A DNA stretch of 64,000 bases from contig NZ_FOAN01000001.1 in the NCBI RefSeq assembly GCF_900109525.1, positions 868,001 to 932,000 on the forward strand, given 5' to 3'. Below, piece by piece: positions 1 through 8,387 of this stretch. Numbering within the stretch: the first letter of the stretch is position 1; each line of letters starts with the position of its first letter. The notes under the pieces were generated by a model that was not told where the DNA came from, did no database searches, and saw only the letters and a list, made by a program, of their open reading frames with translations. The position numbers were made by a program, and so were the translations under genes. This stretch comes from Allobosea lupini (lineage in GTDB: Bacteria; Pseudomonadota; Alphaproteobacteria; Rhizobiales; Beijerinckiaceae).

Positions 1-1
1 A

Positions 2-14
2 GATATGTTATGAG
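2..14. promoter_or_regulatory. Upstream copy of a 13-bp element shared with the GntR start region
   Basis: The 13-mer GATATGTTATGAG occurs here and again, exactly, at 170-182. Two identical copies 168 bp apart in front of a GntR regulator gene suggest paired operator sites that could be looped. Only the distal copy is this exact; its left half-site is cut by the window edge. Function is inferred. Confidence 0.35.
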
Positions 15-167
15 ATAGGCAATTGCTTTTTTGCGCGACCAACGCAGCGCCTGCTTTGACAGCAAGCGAGGATGCCTCTATCGCAGCCTACATTAGATAC
101 GCGATGTCTACCCCAGCAATCTCGGCAGCGTCGCATCCTTGTTGACGTCGCCCTCGAGCAAGCTTAT

Positions 168-182
168 CTGATATGTTATGAG
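168..182. promoter_or_regulatory. Candidate GntR autoregulatory operator overlapping the start codon
   Basis: The 15 bases form an interrupted dyad of the form CTnATAnnnTATnAG, and contain the 13-mer that is repeated at 2-14. The dyad covers the ATG at 178 of the GntR-family regulator. FCD-type GntR repressors usually bind short palindromes near their own promoters, so self-repression is the simplest reading. Not tested here. Confidence 0.45.
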
Positions 183-915
183 TGAGATCACCGCCCTTCA
201 ACATGACAAGCAGCGCCTGACCGAAGCGGTGACGCAGTTCGTCATCGACCGGGTCGCCGAGCGCGTCTATCGCGCAGGCGATCAGCTGCCGTCGGAATCC
301 GAGCTCGCCAAACGGCTCAATGTCTCGAAGCCGGTGGTGCGCGAGGCGCTCGGGCGCCTCTCGGCGCTGGGCATCGTCCAGATCCAGCAGGGCAAGGCGA
401 CCACGGTGAGGGGGCTTTCGGTTGCCCCGCTCGACCAGTTCCTGCGCCTCGCCGTTCGCGTCACCGACAATGGCCTGCGCGAGGCGGTCGAACTCAGGCG
501 CGCCATCGAGGTCGAAGTCGCGGCGCTGGCTGCCGAGCGGGCGACACCGCTCCAGGTCGAGCCGGTCGAGGTCGCGCTCGAGAAGATGCGCGCCAATATC
601 GACGGCGATTTCGAGCGCTGGCTGCAGGGCGACCTTGCCTTCCATGTCGCCCTGGCGCGCTGCTCCGGCAACGCGCTGCTCGAGCATCTGGTGAGCGCGC
701 TCGTCGACACCATCAAGTTCACCCAACGCGCGCTCGGCATGCAGCGCGACCTGCGCGACCCGGCCGCAACGGTCGCCCGTCATCAAGCCATCGTCGATGC
801 GATCAAGGCCCGCGACCCCGCGGCGGCGCGCATCGCCATGACCACCCATTTCGCGGTGTCCGACGCCGTCATCGCCGAGATCGCCCGCGACCACCGTCGG
901 CTCGATCGCTACTGA
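178..915 (+). CDS. GntR/FadR-family transcriptional regulator (FCD domain)
   Basis: A 245-residue regulator. The N-terminal winged helix-turn-helix is clear (LPSESELAKRL at about 37-47 and VSKPVVREALGRL at about 49-61). The rest is an all-helical FCD ligand-binding domain containing the usual Asp/His positions (GDLAFHVALAR, and RHQAIVDAIKARDP near the end). It heads a same-strand run of two permeases, an SDR, an enolase-superfamily dehydratase and an RraA-type aldolase, 12 bp before the first permease, so it is probably the local repressor responding to an intermediate of that pathway. The only sensible start is the ATG lying inside the dyad at 168-182, which points to autoregulation. The ligand is unknown. 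Confidence 0.9.
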   Translation: MSEITALQHDKQRLTEAVTQFVIDRVAERVYRAGDQLPSESELAKRLNVSKPVVREALGRLSALGIVQIQQGKATTVRGLSVAPLDQFLRLAVRVTDNGLREAVELRRAIEVEVAALAAERATPLQVEPVEVALEKMRANIDGDFERWLQGDLAFHVALARCSGNALLEHLVSALVDTIKFTQRALGMQRDLRDPAATVARHQAIVDAIKARDPAAARIAMTTHFAVSDAVIAEIARDHRRLDRY

Positions 916-927
916 GGGATCGCGTCC

Positions 928-1869
928 GTGCTGCCCTATCTGGCCAAGAAGCTCGCGCAGATGCTGCCGGTGGCGTTCTTCGTCACCATCATCGTCTTCG
1001 CGCTCACCAACCTGCTGCCGGGCGACCCGACCGTCACCATCCTCGGCGAGCAGGCGAGCCCCGAGCAGCGCGCCGCCGTGCGCATCGAGTATGGTCTCGA
1101 TCAGCCGGCCCCGGTCCGCTACGTCACCTGGCTCGCCCGCGTCGCGCAGGGCGATTTTGGCCGCTCCTTGCGCACCCGCGAGGATGTCGGCGCGATGCTG
1201 GCTGCGCGCATCCCGGTGACGCTCGAGCTCGGCTTCCTCTCGATCCTGATCGCGGTCGCCATCGGCATGCCCGCCGGCATCCTCGCCGCGCGCTTCCGCG
1301 GCAGCCTGATCGATGTGGCGGCGAGCCTGATCGCCATGTCCTCCGTCGCGGTGCCCTATTTCTGGATGGGCGTGCTGCTGATCATGCTGTTCTCGCTCAA
1401 GCTCGGCTGGCTGCCGCCCTCCGGCCATATCCGCTTACTCGACGATCCCGGCGGCAACCTCACGCTGATGGTGATGCCGGCGCTGACGATCGGCACCGCC
1501 TTCGCCGCGCTCGTCATGCGCCAGACCCGCGCCTCGATGCTGCAGGTGCTGTCGATGGACTACATCCGCACCGCAAGGGCCAAGGGCTTGAGCGAACGCC
1601 TCGTCCTGGTCCGGCATGCGCTGCGCAATGCGCTGATCCCGATCGTCACCGTCATCGGCCTGCAGATCGGCGCCCTGCTCGGCGGCGCGGTCGTGACCGA
1701 GACGGTCTTCGCCCTGCCCGGCCTCGGCCGCATGCTGGTCGATGGCATCTTCCAACGCGACTTCCCGGTCATCCAGGGCGCGATCCTGTTCATCGTCATC
1801 GCGGTCTTCGCGGTGAACCTCCTGACCGACCTGCTCTACCGGGCCTTCGACCCGCGCGTGAAGGCGTGA
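928..1869 (+). CDS. ABC transporter permease, DppB/OppB type
   Basis: An inner-membrane permease of 313 residues, the normal length for DppB/OppB proteins of the peptide/nickel/opine importer family. It starts with GTG and opens with a membrane helix (MLPYLAKKLAQMLPVAFF), followed by the periplasmic segment typical of the family (PEQRAAVRIEYGLDQP). The cytoplasmic EAA loop that contacts the ATPase is visible in DYIRTARAKGLSERLVL. It pairs with the DppC-type permease 4 bp downstream. No ATPase or solute-binding protein gene follows, so partners must be upstream of the window or elsewhere. The substrate cannot be read from sequence; context suggests a sugar acid or related compound rather than a peptide. 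Confidence 0.92.
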   Translation: MLPYLAKKLAQMLPVAFFVTIIVFALTNLLPGDPTVTILGEQASPEQRAAVRIEYGLDQPAPVRYVTWLARVAQGDFGRSLRTREDVGAMLAARIPVTLELGFLSILIAVAIGMPAGILAARFRGSLIDVAASLIAMSSVAVPYFWMGVLLIMLFSLKLGWLPPSGHIRLLDDPGGNLTLMVMPALTIGTAFAALVMRQTRASMLQVLSMDYIRTARAKGLSERLVLVRHALRNALIPIVTVIGLQIGALLGGAVVTETVFALPGLGRMLVDGIFQRDFPVIQGAILFIVIAVFAVNLLTDLLYRAFDPRVKA

Positions 1870-1873
1870 GGCG

Positions 1874-2776
1874 ATGGCGGCCGTGACCGGATCGATGCCC
1901 CCCGCCGCCACAGCGACGCAGCGCGCTCCGCGCTCGCCCGGCGCCATCATCCTGCGCCGCATCCTCGGCTCCTGGCAGGGTCGCTTCGGCACGATCGTGC
2001 TCGCCATCATCGTCGCGCTCGGGCTGCTCGCGCCCTGGCTCTCGCCCTATTCGCCGGTCGACATCGACCCGGAGGCCTTCTCGATGCCGCCGAGCGCGGC
2101 GCACTGGTTCGGCACCGACGAGATCGGCCGCGACGTCCTTTCGCGCGTGCTGCATGGCGCCACCGTCTCTCTCCAGGTCGTGATCTTCGCAATCGGGCTC
2201 GCGCTGATCGCAGGCTCGCTGCTCGGGCTGGTCTCCGGCTGGCTCGGCGGGCGCTGGGACGCGCTGATCATGCGGATCATGGACGCCTTTCTCGCCTTCC
2301 CGCTGCTGGTGCTGGCGCTCTCGATCGTCGCCGTGCTCGGCCCCGACCTCGTCAATGCGATGCTCGCCATCGCCATCACCAAGATGCCCGGCTTCGCCCG
2401 ATTGGTGCGGGCCGAAGTGCTGTCCCTGCGCGAGGCCGATTATGTCGTGGCGGCGCAGGCAGCCGGCGCGCGGCCTTTGCGCATCCTGTTCAAGCACATC
2501 TGGCCGAACGTCTCCGGCAACGTCATCGTCTACGGCTCGCTCTCCGCCTCGCAGGCGCTGATCACCGAAAGCGCCCTCTCCTTCCTCGGCCTCGGCGTGC
2601 AGCCGCCGACGCCGAGCTGGGGCTACATGGTCGCGACCGGCATCCAGTTCTACCAGTCCTGGTGGATGAGCTTCTTTCCCGGGCTCGCCATCTTCCTGAC
2701 CGTGCTCGCGCTGAATTTCCTCGGTGACGCGGTGCGCGACGCCTTCGACGCAAGGCTCGGCGACAGCCATGGCTGA
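1874..2776 (+). CDS. ABC transporter permease, DppC/OppC type
   Basis: The 300-residue partner of the preceding permease, with the N-terminal OppC signature region (FGTDEIGRDVLSRVLHGA, about residues 75-92) and the EAA loop DYVVAAQAAGARPLRILFK that docks on the ATP-binding subunit. About six membrane segments are visible. It starts 4 bp after the DppB-type gene and its stop overlaps the start of the SDR gene by 8 bp, so the three are translated together. Family membership is firm; the transported solute is not known. Confidence 0.92.
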   Translation: MAAVTGSMPPAATATQRAPRSPGAIILRRILGSWQGRFGTIVLAIIVALGLLAPWLSPYSPVDIDPEAFSMPPSAAHWFGTDEIGRDVLSRVLHGATVSLQVVIFAIGLALIAGSLLGLVSGWLGGRWDALIMRIMDAFLAFPLLVLALSIVAVLGPDLVNAMLAIAITKMPGFARLVRAEVLSLREADYVVAAQAAGARPLRILFKHIWPNVSGNVIVYGSLSASQALITESALSFLGLGVQPPTPSWGYMVATGIQFYQSWWMSFFPGLAIFLTVLALNFLGDAVRDAFDARLGDSHG

Positions 2777-3530
2777 GCCCGCACGCCTCCAGGTCGACCT
2801 GACGGGGCGCCGGGTGCTCGTCACGGGTGCGACGCAGGGCATTGGGCTCGCCATCGCGACCTCGCTCGCGCACTCCGGCGCCATCATCTGCCTCAACGGC
2901 CCCGCGGCAGGCAATGAGCTCGACGGCGCCTGCCTCGCGGCGTCGGCGGCGCTCGGCATCGCCGCCGACCTGAGCCGGCCTGCGCAGGTCGAGCGCCTGA
3001 TCGCCGAAACGACCGAGCGGCTCGGCGGGATCGACATCCTCGTGCTCAACGCCGCCCTGCAGGAACGGGCCCCCTGGCATGGTTTCGAGCGTGCCGCTCT
3101 CGACCGGCAATGGGAGCTCAACCTCGCTGCCAACTACCGGCTGATGCAGGCCTTCGTCCCTGCCATGGCGGAGCGCGGCTTCGGCCGGCTGATCGCGATC
3201 GGCTCGATCCAGCAGGTCAAGGAGCACCCGCAGATGCTCGCCTACGCCGCGAGCAAGGCGGCGCTGGAGAGCATGGTCCGCAGCATCGCCCGCCAGGTCG
3301 CCGCCAACGGCGTCACCTGCAACGTGCTGGCGCCGGGCGCGATCGCGACCGCGCGCAATCGCGAGGCGCTGGCCGACCCCGTCTATCGCGAGGCGGTGCT
3401 CGCCCGCATCCCGGCGAACCGCCTGGGCACACCGGAGGATTGTGCCGAAGTCGCGCTGTTCCTGGCCTCCGACGCCGCCCGCTACATCACCGGCACGACG
3501 CTCTTCGTCGATGGCGGCATGCATCTTTGA
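2769..3530 (+). CDS. SDR-family oxidoreductase
   Basis: A 253-residue classical short-chain dehydrogenase/reductase. It shows the NAD(P)-binding glycine motif TGATQGIG (about residues 19-26), the NAA-type motif (VLNAALQ), the catalytic Ser and the YAASKAA Tyr-Lys pair, and the family C-terminus (GTTLFVDGGMHL). The chosen ATG overlaps the end of the permease by 8 bp; a longer in-frame start at 2724 would lie deep inside that gene and is unlikely. In this operon it probably oxidises a hydroxyl of the imported sugar or sugar acid before dehydration and aldol cleavage by the next two enzymes. The precise substrate is inferred only at class level. Confidence 0.9.
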   Translation: MAEPARLQVDLTGRRVLVTGATQGIGLAIATSLAHSGAIICLNGPAAGNELDGACLAASAALGIAADLSRPAQVERLIAETTERLGGIDILVLNAALQERAPWHGFERAALDRQWELNLAANYRLMQAFVPAMAERGFGRLIAIGSIQQVKEHPQMLAYAASKAALESMVRSIARQVAANGVTCNVLAPGAIATARNREALADPVYREAVLARIPANRLGTPEDCAEVALFLASDAARYITGTTLFVDGGMHL

Positions 3531-3546
3531 GGGAGTGAACAGGCCG

Positions 3547-4737
3547 ATGAAGATCGTCGACATGAGGGTGCGCTGCGTGGCGATCCCGCTCAACGCGCAG
3601 CTTCGCCACAACACCGGGGTCCATCCCGGCTATTTCCTGCGCACCATCCTCGAACTGGTCACCGACGAGGGTCTCGTCGGCCTGGGCGAGGTCGGCGGCG
3701 GCGACCAGCGCGGTGCGCTGATGAAGCTGAAGCCGCGCATCATCGGCATGGACCCGTTCCATCTCGAGCTGATCAAGCTGAAGACACTCAGGGCGATCTA
3801 TTACCTCTCCAACGCCCGGCTCTATGCCGCGATCGAGATGGCCTGCCTCGACATCCAGGGCAAGGCGCTCGGCCGTCCGCTCTGCGACCTCCTCGGCGGG
3901 CCGGTTCGCGACCGCATCCCGATGATCGCCTATCTGTTCTGGCGCTATGACCGGCCGGGCGGCGGCCATGACGAGCATCCGCAGGACATGGCCGATCTCT
4001 GCCAGGAATTGCACGAGACGCTCGGCGTCAAGGCGATGAAGCTGAAAGCCGGCGTGCTCTCGCCCGAGATCGAGGCCGCGGCGGTCGAAGCCTGCCGTGA
4101 GCGCATGGGACCGGATTTCGGCCTGCGCATCGACCCTAACGGCGTCTGGTCGGTGCCGACGGCAATCCGCATCGGCCAGCGGCTGGAGGCCGTCGGCATG
4201 GAATATTTCGAGGACCCCGCCTGGGGGCTCGAAGGGAATGCCGCGGTGCGCAAGGCGGTGCGCATCCCGATCGCCACCAACATGTACCCCGCCAAGTTTG
4301 ACGATCTCGGCCCGGCGATCCGTTTGGGAGCGGTCGATATCGTGCTGACCGACATCCACTACTGGGAAGGCCCGCGCGGCGTGAAGGACCTCGCCGCGAT
4401 CTGCCGCACCTTCGCGCTCGGCGTCGCCATGCATTCGGGCGCCGAATTCGGCATCGAGCTCGCCGCCATGCTGCATACCGCCGCGACCATCCCCGAGATG
4501 AGCTTCTCCGGCGACGCGCACTACCACTACCTGACCGACGACATCATCGAGGGCGGGCTGATGAAATACGAAGGGGGCGCCATCCGCGTGCCGACGGGGC
4601 CGGGTCTCGGGGTCGCGCTCGACGAGGACAAGATGCGCCACTACGGCGCGCTCTACGAGGAGAAGGGCGACTACTACGCCCGCTTCCACCAGGACCCGTA
4701 CCGCCCCGACTGGCATCCGGTCGTCGGCGGACTTTGA
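3547..4737 (+). CDS. Enolase-superfamily dehydratase, glucarate-dehydratase-like
   Basis: A 396-residue member of the mandelate racemase/glucarate dehydratase branch of the enolase superfamily. The KxK catalytic motif is seen in AMKLKAG, metal-site segments in RIDPNGVW and YFEDPAW, and the ATNM and VDIVLTDIHYW strands match glucarate dehydratases. In E. coli glucarate dehydratase a HSNN segment supplies catalytic His and Asn; here the same place reads MHSGAEFG, so the His is kept but the Asn is not, and the substrate is probably a different acid sugar. Expected chemistry is loss of water to a 2-keto-3-deoxy acid. The ATG at 3547 follows a GGGAG-like ribosome site; an in-frame extension runs back into the SDR gene and is rejected. 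Confidence 0.85.
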   Translation: MKIVDMRVRCVAIPLNAQLRHNTGVHPGYFLRTILELVTDEGLVGLGEVGGGDQRGALMKLKPRIIGMDPFHLELIKLKTLRAIYYLSNARLYAAIEMACLDIQGKALGRPLCDLLGGPVRDRIPMIAYLFWRYDRPGGGHDEHPQDMADLCQELHETLGVKAMKLKAGVLSPEIEAAAVEACRERMGPDFGLRIDPNGVWSVPTAIRIGQRLEAVGMEYFEDPAWGLEGNAAVRKAVRIPIATNMYPAKFDDLGPAIRLGAVDIVLTDIHYWEGPRGVKDLAAICRTFALGVAMHSGAEFGIELAAMLHTAATIPEMSFSGDAHYHYLTDDIIEGGLMKYEGGAIRVPTGPGLGVALDEDKMRHYGALYEEKGDYYARFHQDPYRPDWHPVVGGL

Positions 4738-4816
4738 GAGGTCGCCTCGCGATCTCGTCGATCCGCAGAAGCGCTCATCACGCCCCGATCACGCCGGCAA
4801 CCATCAGGAACGACGC

Positions 4817-5557
4817 ATGTTCGACATCCCCACGATCAACCGTCCCGCCAAGACGCTTCTCGACGGACTCGCCGGCATCGGCACGGCCACCGCGTCGAGC
4901 GAACTCTACAAGATGGGCATCCGGAACCCGTTCATCGCGGGAGCCGTGCCGCACTCGCGCGGCAAGGCCATCGCCGGCCCCGCCCTCACGCTGCAATTCA
5001 TGCCGAAACGCGAAGATCTCTACGGCGACGACGAATACGCCGATCGCGAGAAGCAGCTTCACAGGCACGCGCTGTATCATGTCGAGGCCGGCGACGTCGT
5101 CGTCGTCGATGCCCGCGGCGACATGCAGAGCGGGATCTTCGGCGAGATGATGCTGACCTATTTCGCCGGCAAGGGCGGCGCTGGCATGGTCATCGACGGG
5201 GTGATCCGCGATGCGGCGAAGGCGTTCGCGCTCGACATCGGCTACTGGATGCGCGGCACTTCGCCGAACTTCCACACCCAGACGACGCTGATGCCGCATG
5301 CGGTCAACGTGCCGATCGCCTGTGGCGGGACTTATGTCAGGCCGGGCGACATCATCGTCGCCGACGATGACGGGGCGATCTGCGTCCCCATCGCCTATGC
5401 GGAGAGGCTGCTCGAGGCCGGCAGCCATCATGCCGAATGGGAGGATTTCTCCCGTATCATGCTGTCGAAGGGCGGGGATCTTCGGCGCTATTATCCGCTC
5501 GCTCAGGATGCCGAAGCCGAATACCTGGCGTGGAAGGCGGAGCAGCAGCACGACTGA
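4817..5557 (+). CDS. RraA-like / 4-hydroxy-4-methyl-2-oxoglutarate aldolase-family protein
   Basis: A 246-residue RraA-fold protein. The family core is present: GDVVVVDARGD, then GEMM and GGAGMVIDGVIRDA, whose Arg-Asp pair binds the divalent metal and pyruvate enolate in HMG/CHA aldolases, and the closing GDIIVADDDGAICVP. E. coli RraA itself is shorter (about 160 residues) and lacks the extra N-terminal segment, so aldolase activity is a better guess than RNase E inhibition. Following an SDR and a dehydratase, it could split a 2-keto-3-deoxy acid to pyruvate and an aldehyde. It sits 79 bp after the dehydratase and is the last gene of the operon. Confidence 0.82.
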   Translation: MFDIPTINRPAKTLLDGLAGIGTATASSELYKMGIRNPFIAGAVPHSRGKAIAGPALTLQFMPKREDLYGDDEYADREKQLHRHALYHVEAGDVVVVDARGDMQSGIFGEMMLTYFAGKGGAGMVIDGVIRDAAKAFALDIGYWMRGTSPNFHTQTTLMPHAVNVPIACGGTYVRPGDIIVADDDGAICVPIAYAERLLEAGSHHAEWEDFSRIMLSKGGDLRRYYPLAQDAEAEYLAWKAEQQHD

Positions 5558-5600
5558 GGTTGCGCGCTGCCTTTCGACATGCAGGGGCTCTGGGCTAGGC

Positions 5601-5669
5601 GGAGCTTGGGGCTTTGCTGCCCGGAAGCGGAGACCGGAGCTCCGCTGATTGGAATTGGCTCCAAGCTCC
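5601..5669. repeat. Nested inverted repeats between convergent genes
   Basis: GGAGCTTGG at 5601-5609 is the exact reverse complement of 5661-5669, and inside it AGCGGAG/CTCCGCT form a second hairpin (5626-5646). The stretch separates the convergent aldolase gene and the last gene of the arsenic operon. There is no T-run, so it may be a factor-assisted bidirectional terminator or simply structured DNA. Confidence 0.35.
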
Positions 5670-5706
5670 AGACTGCCGCGGTGCTCGCAATGGCCGGCGC
5701 CGCCGC

Positions 5707-6936
5707 CTAGCCCTCTGTGGTAGCCGCCCGGGCGAGCAGGAGCAAAGCCAGAGCAGCGACACCGGAGAGTGCGACCAGCACGGCCGCACTCGCCGAAAGC
5801 CCGGCACGTTCCATCATGACGGCGAATGCAAGCGGCGCCGCGGCGCGGATAGCGAGGCCTGGCGCGGACAATTTGCCGAGCATGGCGCCATAGCCGGCGG
5901 GGCCGAAAAGCTGGAGCGGTACGGTGCCGCGTACGATCGAGCTCAAGCCCATGCTGACGCCGTACGCGATGGCGAACAGGCCGGCGAACGCAGCGGTGCC
6001 ACCACCAAAAACCAGCAGAACGAACCCGAGCGGCATGAGGGCGCCGGAGACCCAAGCCGTGGTCACCGGAGGCACATTGGTACCGAAGAGCATCTCGATG
6101 AGCCGCCCGGTCACCTGAGATGGGCCGACCATGGCTCCGAATGTGACCGCGAGCGCCGCGCTGAAGCCGAAGCCCTGCAGCAGCGCCAGCATGTGAACCG
6201 ACATGGCCGAGACGACGAAGCCCTGCAGCGAGAAGGCGACAGCCAACAGGACGAAGGCGCGTCGGCGAGAGGCCCCGGCGAGATAGCCGCCGGCAGCCGT
6301 CGCATCGGTCGGTCGAGAGGGCTTTGCGGCGTGCATCGACAGGCCGCGAGGCAGCAGCAAGGCGTGCAAAGGCAGGGCCAGGAGCAGGTAGCCCATGGCA
6401 TAGATCTGATAGATCGCGCGCCAGTCCGCCTCTGCCAGCAACGCGGTCGTGAGCGGCCAGAACAACGTCGAGGCGAAGCCGCCGATCAGCGTCAGCTTGC
6501 TGATCGCGCGCCGGGCATTCGCGCCATGAGCCTGCGTGAGAGCCGTAAAGGCGGCGTCATAGAGAACCAGCGTCGAGACGACCTCAAGGGCGATCATCGC
6601 CGCGTAATAGCTGATCAGCCCTTCCGCCTTGGACAGGGCAAAGAGCGACAGGCTCGCCAGCACGCAGCCGATGCTCATCATCCGGCGCGTGCCGTATATG
6701 TCGATCAGGCGCCCGGCCAAAGGGGCGGCAAAGCCACCAGCGAGCAGTCCGAGCGCAAAGCCGCCATAGGTCCATTCGGGCGCCCAACCAAAGCTCTTCG
6801 TGATCTCAGGCGCAAGGACCGCGAATGCGTAATAAAGCGCGCCGTAGCCGGCGACCTGGGTTACGCCGAGAGCCAGGATGAGCCCGATCCCCGCGATGGG
6901 GTCCGGGCTCGCTTGCGAATGGACAGGAGTCGTCAT
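5707..6936 (-). CDS. arsK: MFS efflux transporter of the arsenic operon, ArsK-like
   Basis: A 409-residue major facilitator protein with about twelve hydrophobic segments and the family loop between helices 2 and 3 (GRLIDIYGTRRMM). Its ATG overlaps the stop of the flavoprotein gene by four bases (ATGA, 6933-6936), so it is translationally coupled to the arsenic operon. The N-terminus (GVTQVAGYGALYYAFAVLAP) resembles the MFS exporters called ArsK found in alphaproteobacterial ars clusters, reported to export arsenite and related metalloids. The product could equally export an organoarsenical made by the neighbouring flavoenzyme. A longer in-frame start at 7095 would run into the flavoprotein gene. 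The symbol is assigned by context and similarity of style. Confidence 0.75.
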   Translation of the reverse strand: MTTPVHSQASPDPIAGIGLILALGVTQVAGYGALYYAFAVLAPEITKSFGWAPEWTYGGFALGLLAGGFAAPLAGRLIDIYGTRRMMSIGCVLASLSLFALSKAEGLISYYAAMIALEVVSTLVLYDAAFTALTQAHGANARRAISKLTLIGGFASTLFWPLTTALLAEADWRAIYQIYAMGYLLLALPLHALLLPRGLSMHAAKPSRPTDATAAGGYLAGASRRRAFVLLAVAFSLQGFVVSAMSVHMLALLQGFGFSAALAVTFGAMVGPSQVTGRLIEMLFGTNVPPVTTAWVSGALMPLGFVLLVFGGGTAAFAGLFAIAYGVSMGLSSIVRGTVPLQLFGPAGYGAMLGKLSAPGLAIRAAAPLAFAVMMERAGLSASAAVLVALSGVAALALLLLARAATTEG

Positions 6937-8330
6937 TGCGCTTGAGCGGTCTCGCCGATCTTCGATGAGCTGCCGCAGCCGCAACCGGTCTTGCCCTGCG
7001 CCTTGGCCGAGGCGTCGTCGGCACAGCAGGCGTCTATGCTGCTCGGAGCCGGACCGCCACAACACCCGCCTGCGCTTTCGGGCGCGGTCGTGCACACGCC
7101 GGTTTCGGGCAGGACGAGTTGGACAGCGTCAGCCGCGGCCACGTCGCCGGCGATTGCGGCGACGACCGAACGGACCTGTTCATAGCCGGTCAGCATCAGG
7201 AAGGTCGGCGCGCGGCCATAGCTTTTGATGCCGACCGTATAGAAGCCGGGTTCGGGATGGGCCAATTCGCGGTGACCATGCGGGGGCACCGAGCCGCAGG
7301 AATGCAGGTTGGGATCGATCATCGGCCCGAGTGCCCTGGCGCTCTCCAGCCAAGGATCCAGCTCGATGCGCAGCTCGCGGGTCAAGGAGAAGTCAGGACG
7401 CTGGCCCGTGCAGACGACGATCCGATCGACGGCTGAGACCGTGCGAAGACCGTCAGGCGTCTCGCCGTCGAGTGCGAGCTGACCATTCACCTCCCGCACG
7501 GCAGTGGCCGCAAAACTGGTCACGAGCTCGATGCTGCCCGCTTCGACGAGCTGCCGCAGCCTCCGGCCGAGGTCGCCGCGGGCGGCGAGCTGGTCGTTGG
7601 CGCCGCCGCCATAGACGCGGGACAGGTTGTTGCTGCGCGTCAGCCAGATCGCCCTGGCAGCGGGTCCGGTGGTGGCGAGCTCAGCCAGGTCGAGCAGCAC
7701 GTTGGCCGCAGAATGGCCGGCGCCGACAACGACAGTGGTACGCCCGGCATAGGTTGCGCGGTCTCGGCCGAGCACATCGGGAATGCTGTAGGCGATCCGA
7801 TCGGCAAGGCCCTCCTCGCCTTCCGCCGCCACGCCACCCGCGCCGAGCGGGTTCGGCGACGTCCACGTTCCCGAGGCGTCGATCACCGCCCGCGCGAGCT
7901 CACGGCGGACGCGGCCGTCGCTGTCGACGACAGTGAGCTGGAACGGGCGCAACTCGCGGTCACGGCTGACGACCTTGTCGACGCCTCGCCGCCCGATCGC
8001 CTTTATCCGTGCGCCATACTCGATAACCGGCGCCAGCTCGGGCGTTTGCGATAGCGGAGCAAGATAGGCGCTGACGAGGTCGCTGCCGGTCGGATAGGCC
8101 GCCTCATCCGGCGCCTGCCATCCCGCCTTCTCCAGCAACGCGCGACCTGCCGGATCGACATTGTACGCCCATGGCGAGAACAGCCGAACATGGCCCCAAT
8201 CGCTGACGCTCGCACCGGCTGCCGCGCCGGCCTCGTAGACCTTTACGGGAAGACCGCGCGCAACGAGGTTGGCAGCGGCGGCGAGGCCCACCGGACCAGC
8301 GCCAATGACGGCGATCGGTAGCTCCAACAT
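6933..8330 (-). CDS. FAD/NAD(P)-binding oxidoreductase with Cys-rich tail, ArsO-like
   Basis: A 465-residue flavin-dependent oxidoreductase. It has an N-terminal FAD dinucleotide fold (VIGAGPVGLAAA, residues 8-19) and a second nucleotide-binding fold in the middle (TTVVVGAGHSAANVLLDLA), the layout of flavin monooxygenase-type proteins called ArsO in arsenic clusters. The last ~55 residues carry seven cysteines (GGCCGG, ACCADD and GCGCG), which is unusual for this enzyme class and suggests binding of a thiophilic metalloid. It lies between the second arsR and the MFS exporter and has a good ribosome site (AGGAGAT). The reaction is not established; oxidation of an arsenic species or delivery to the exporter are the obvious options. 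Confidence 0.8.
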   Translation of the reverse strand: MLELPIAVIGAGPVGLAAAANLVARGLPVKVYEAGAAAGASVSDWGHVRLFSPWAYNVDPAGRALLEKAGWQAPDEAAYPTGSDLVSAYLAPLSQTPELAPVIEYGARIKAIGRRGVDKVVSRDRELRPFQLTVVDSDGRVRRELARAVIDASGTWTSPNPLGAGGVAAEGEEGLADRIAYSIPDVLGRDRATYAGRTTVVVGAGHSAANVLLDLAELATTGPAARAIWLTRSNNLSRVYGGGANDQLAARGDLGRRLRQLVEAGSIELVTSFAATAVREVNGQLALDGETPDGLRTVSAVDRIVVCTGQRPDFSLTRELRIELDPWLESARALGPMIDPNLHSCGSVPPHGHRELAHPEPGFYTVGIKSYGRAPTFLMLTGYEQVRSVVAAIAGDVAAADAVQLVLPETGVCTTAPESAGGCCGGPAPSSIDACCADDASAKAQGKTGCGCGSSSKIGETAQAQ

Positions 8331-8387
8331 GATTGCATCTCCTGTTATTCTAGAAGGATGGAATTATTGGGCAAATGAAAAGGCGGC

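Noticed and set aside
88..1428. Long minus-strand open frame opposite the GntR and first permease genes
   Set aside because: High GC makes long antisense frames common; its Arg/Asp/Gly/His-rich composition has no domain sense and it is fully explained by the plus-strand genes.
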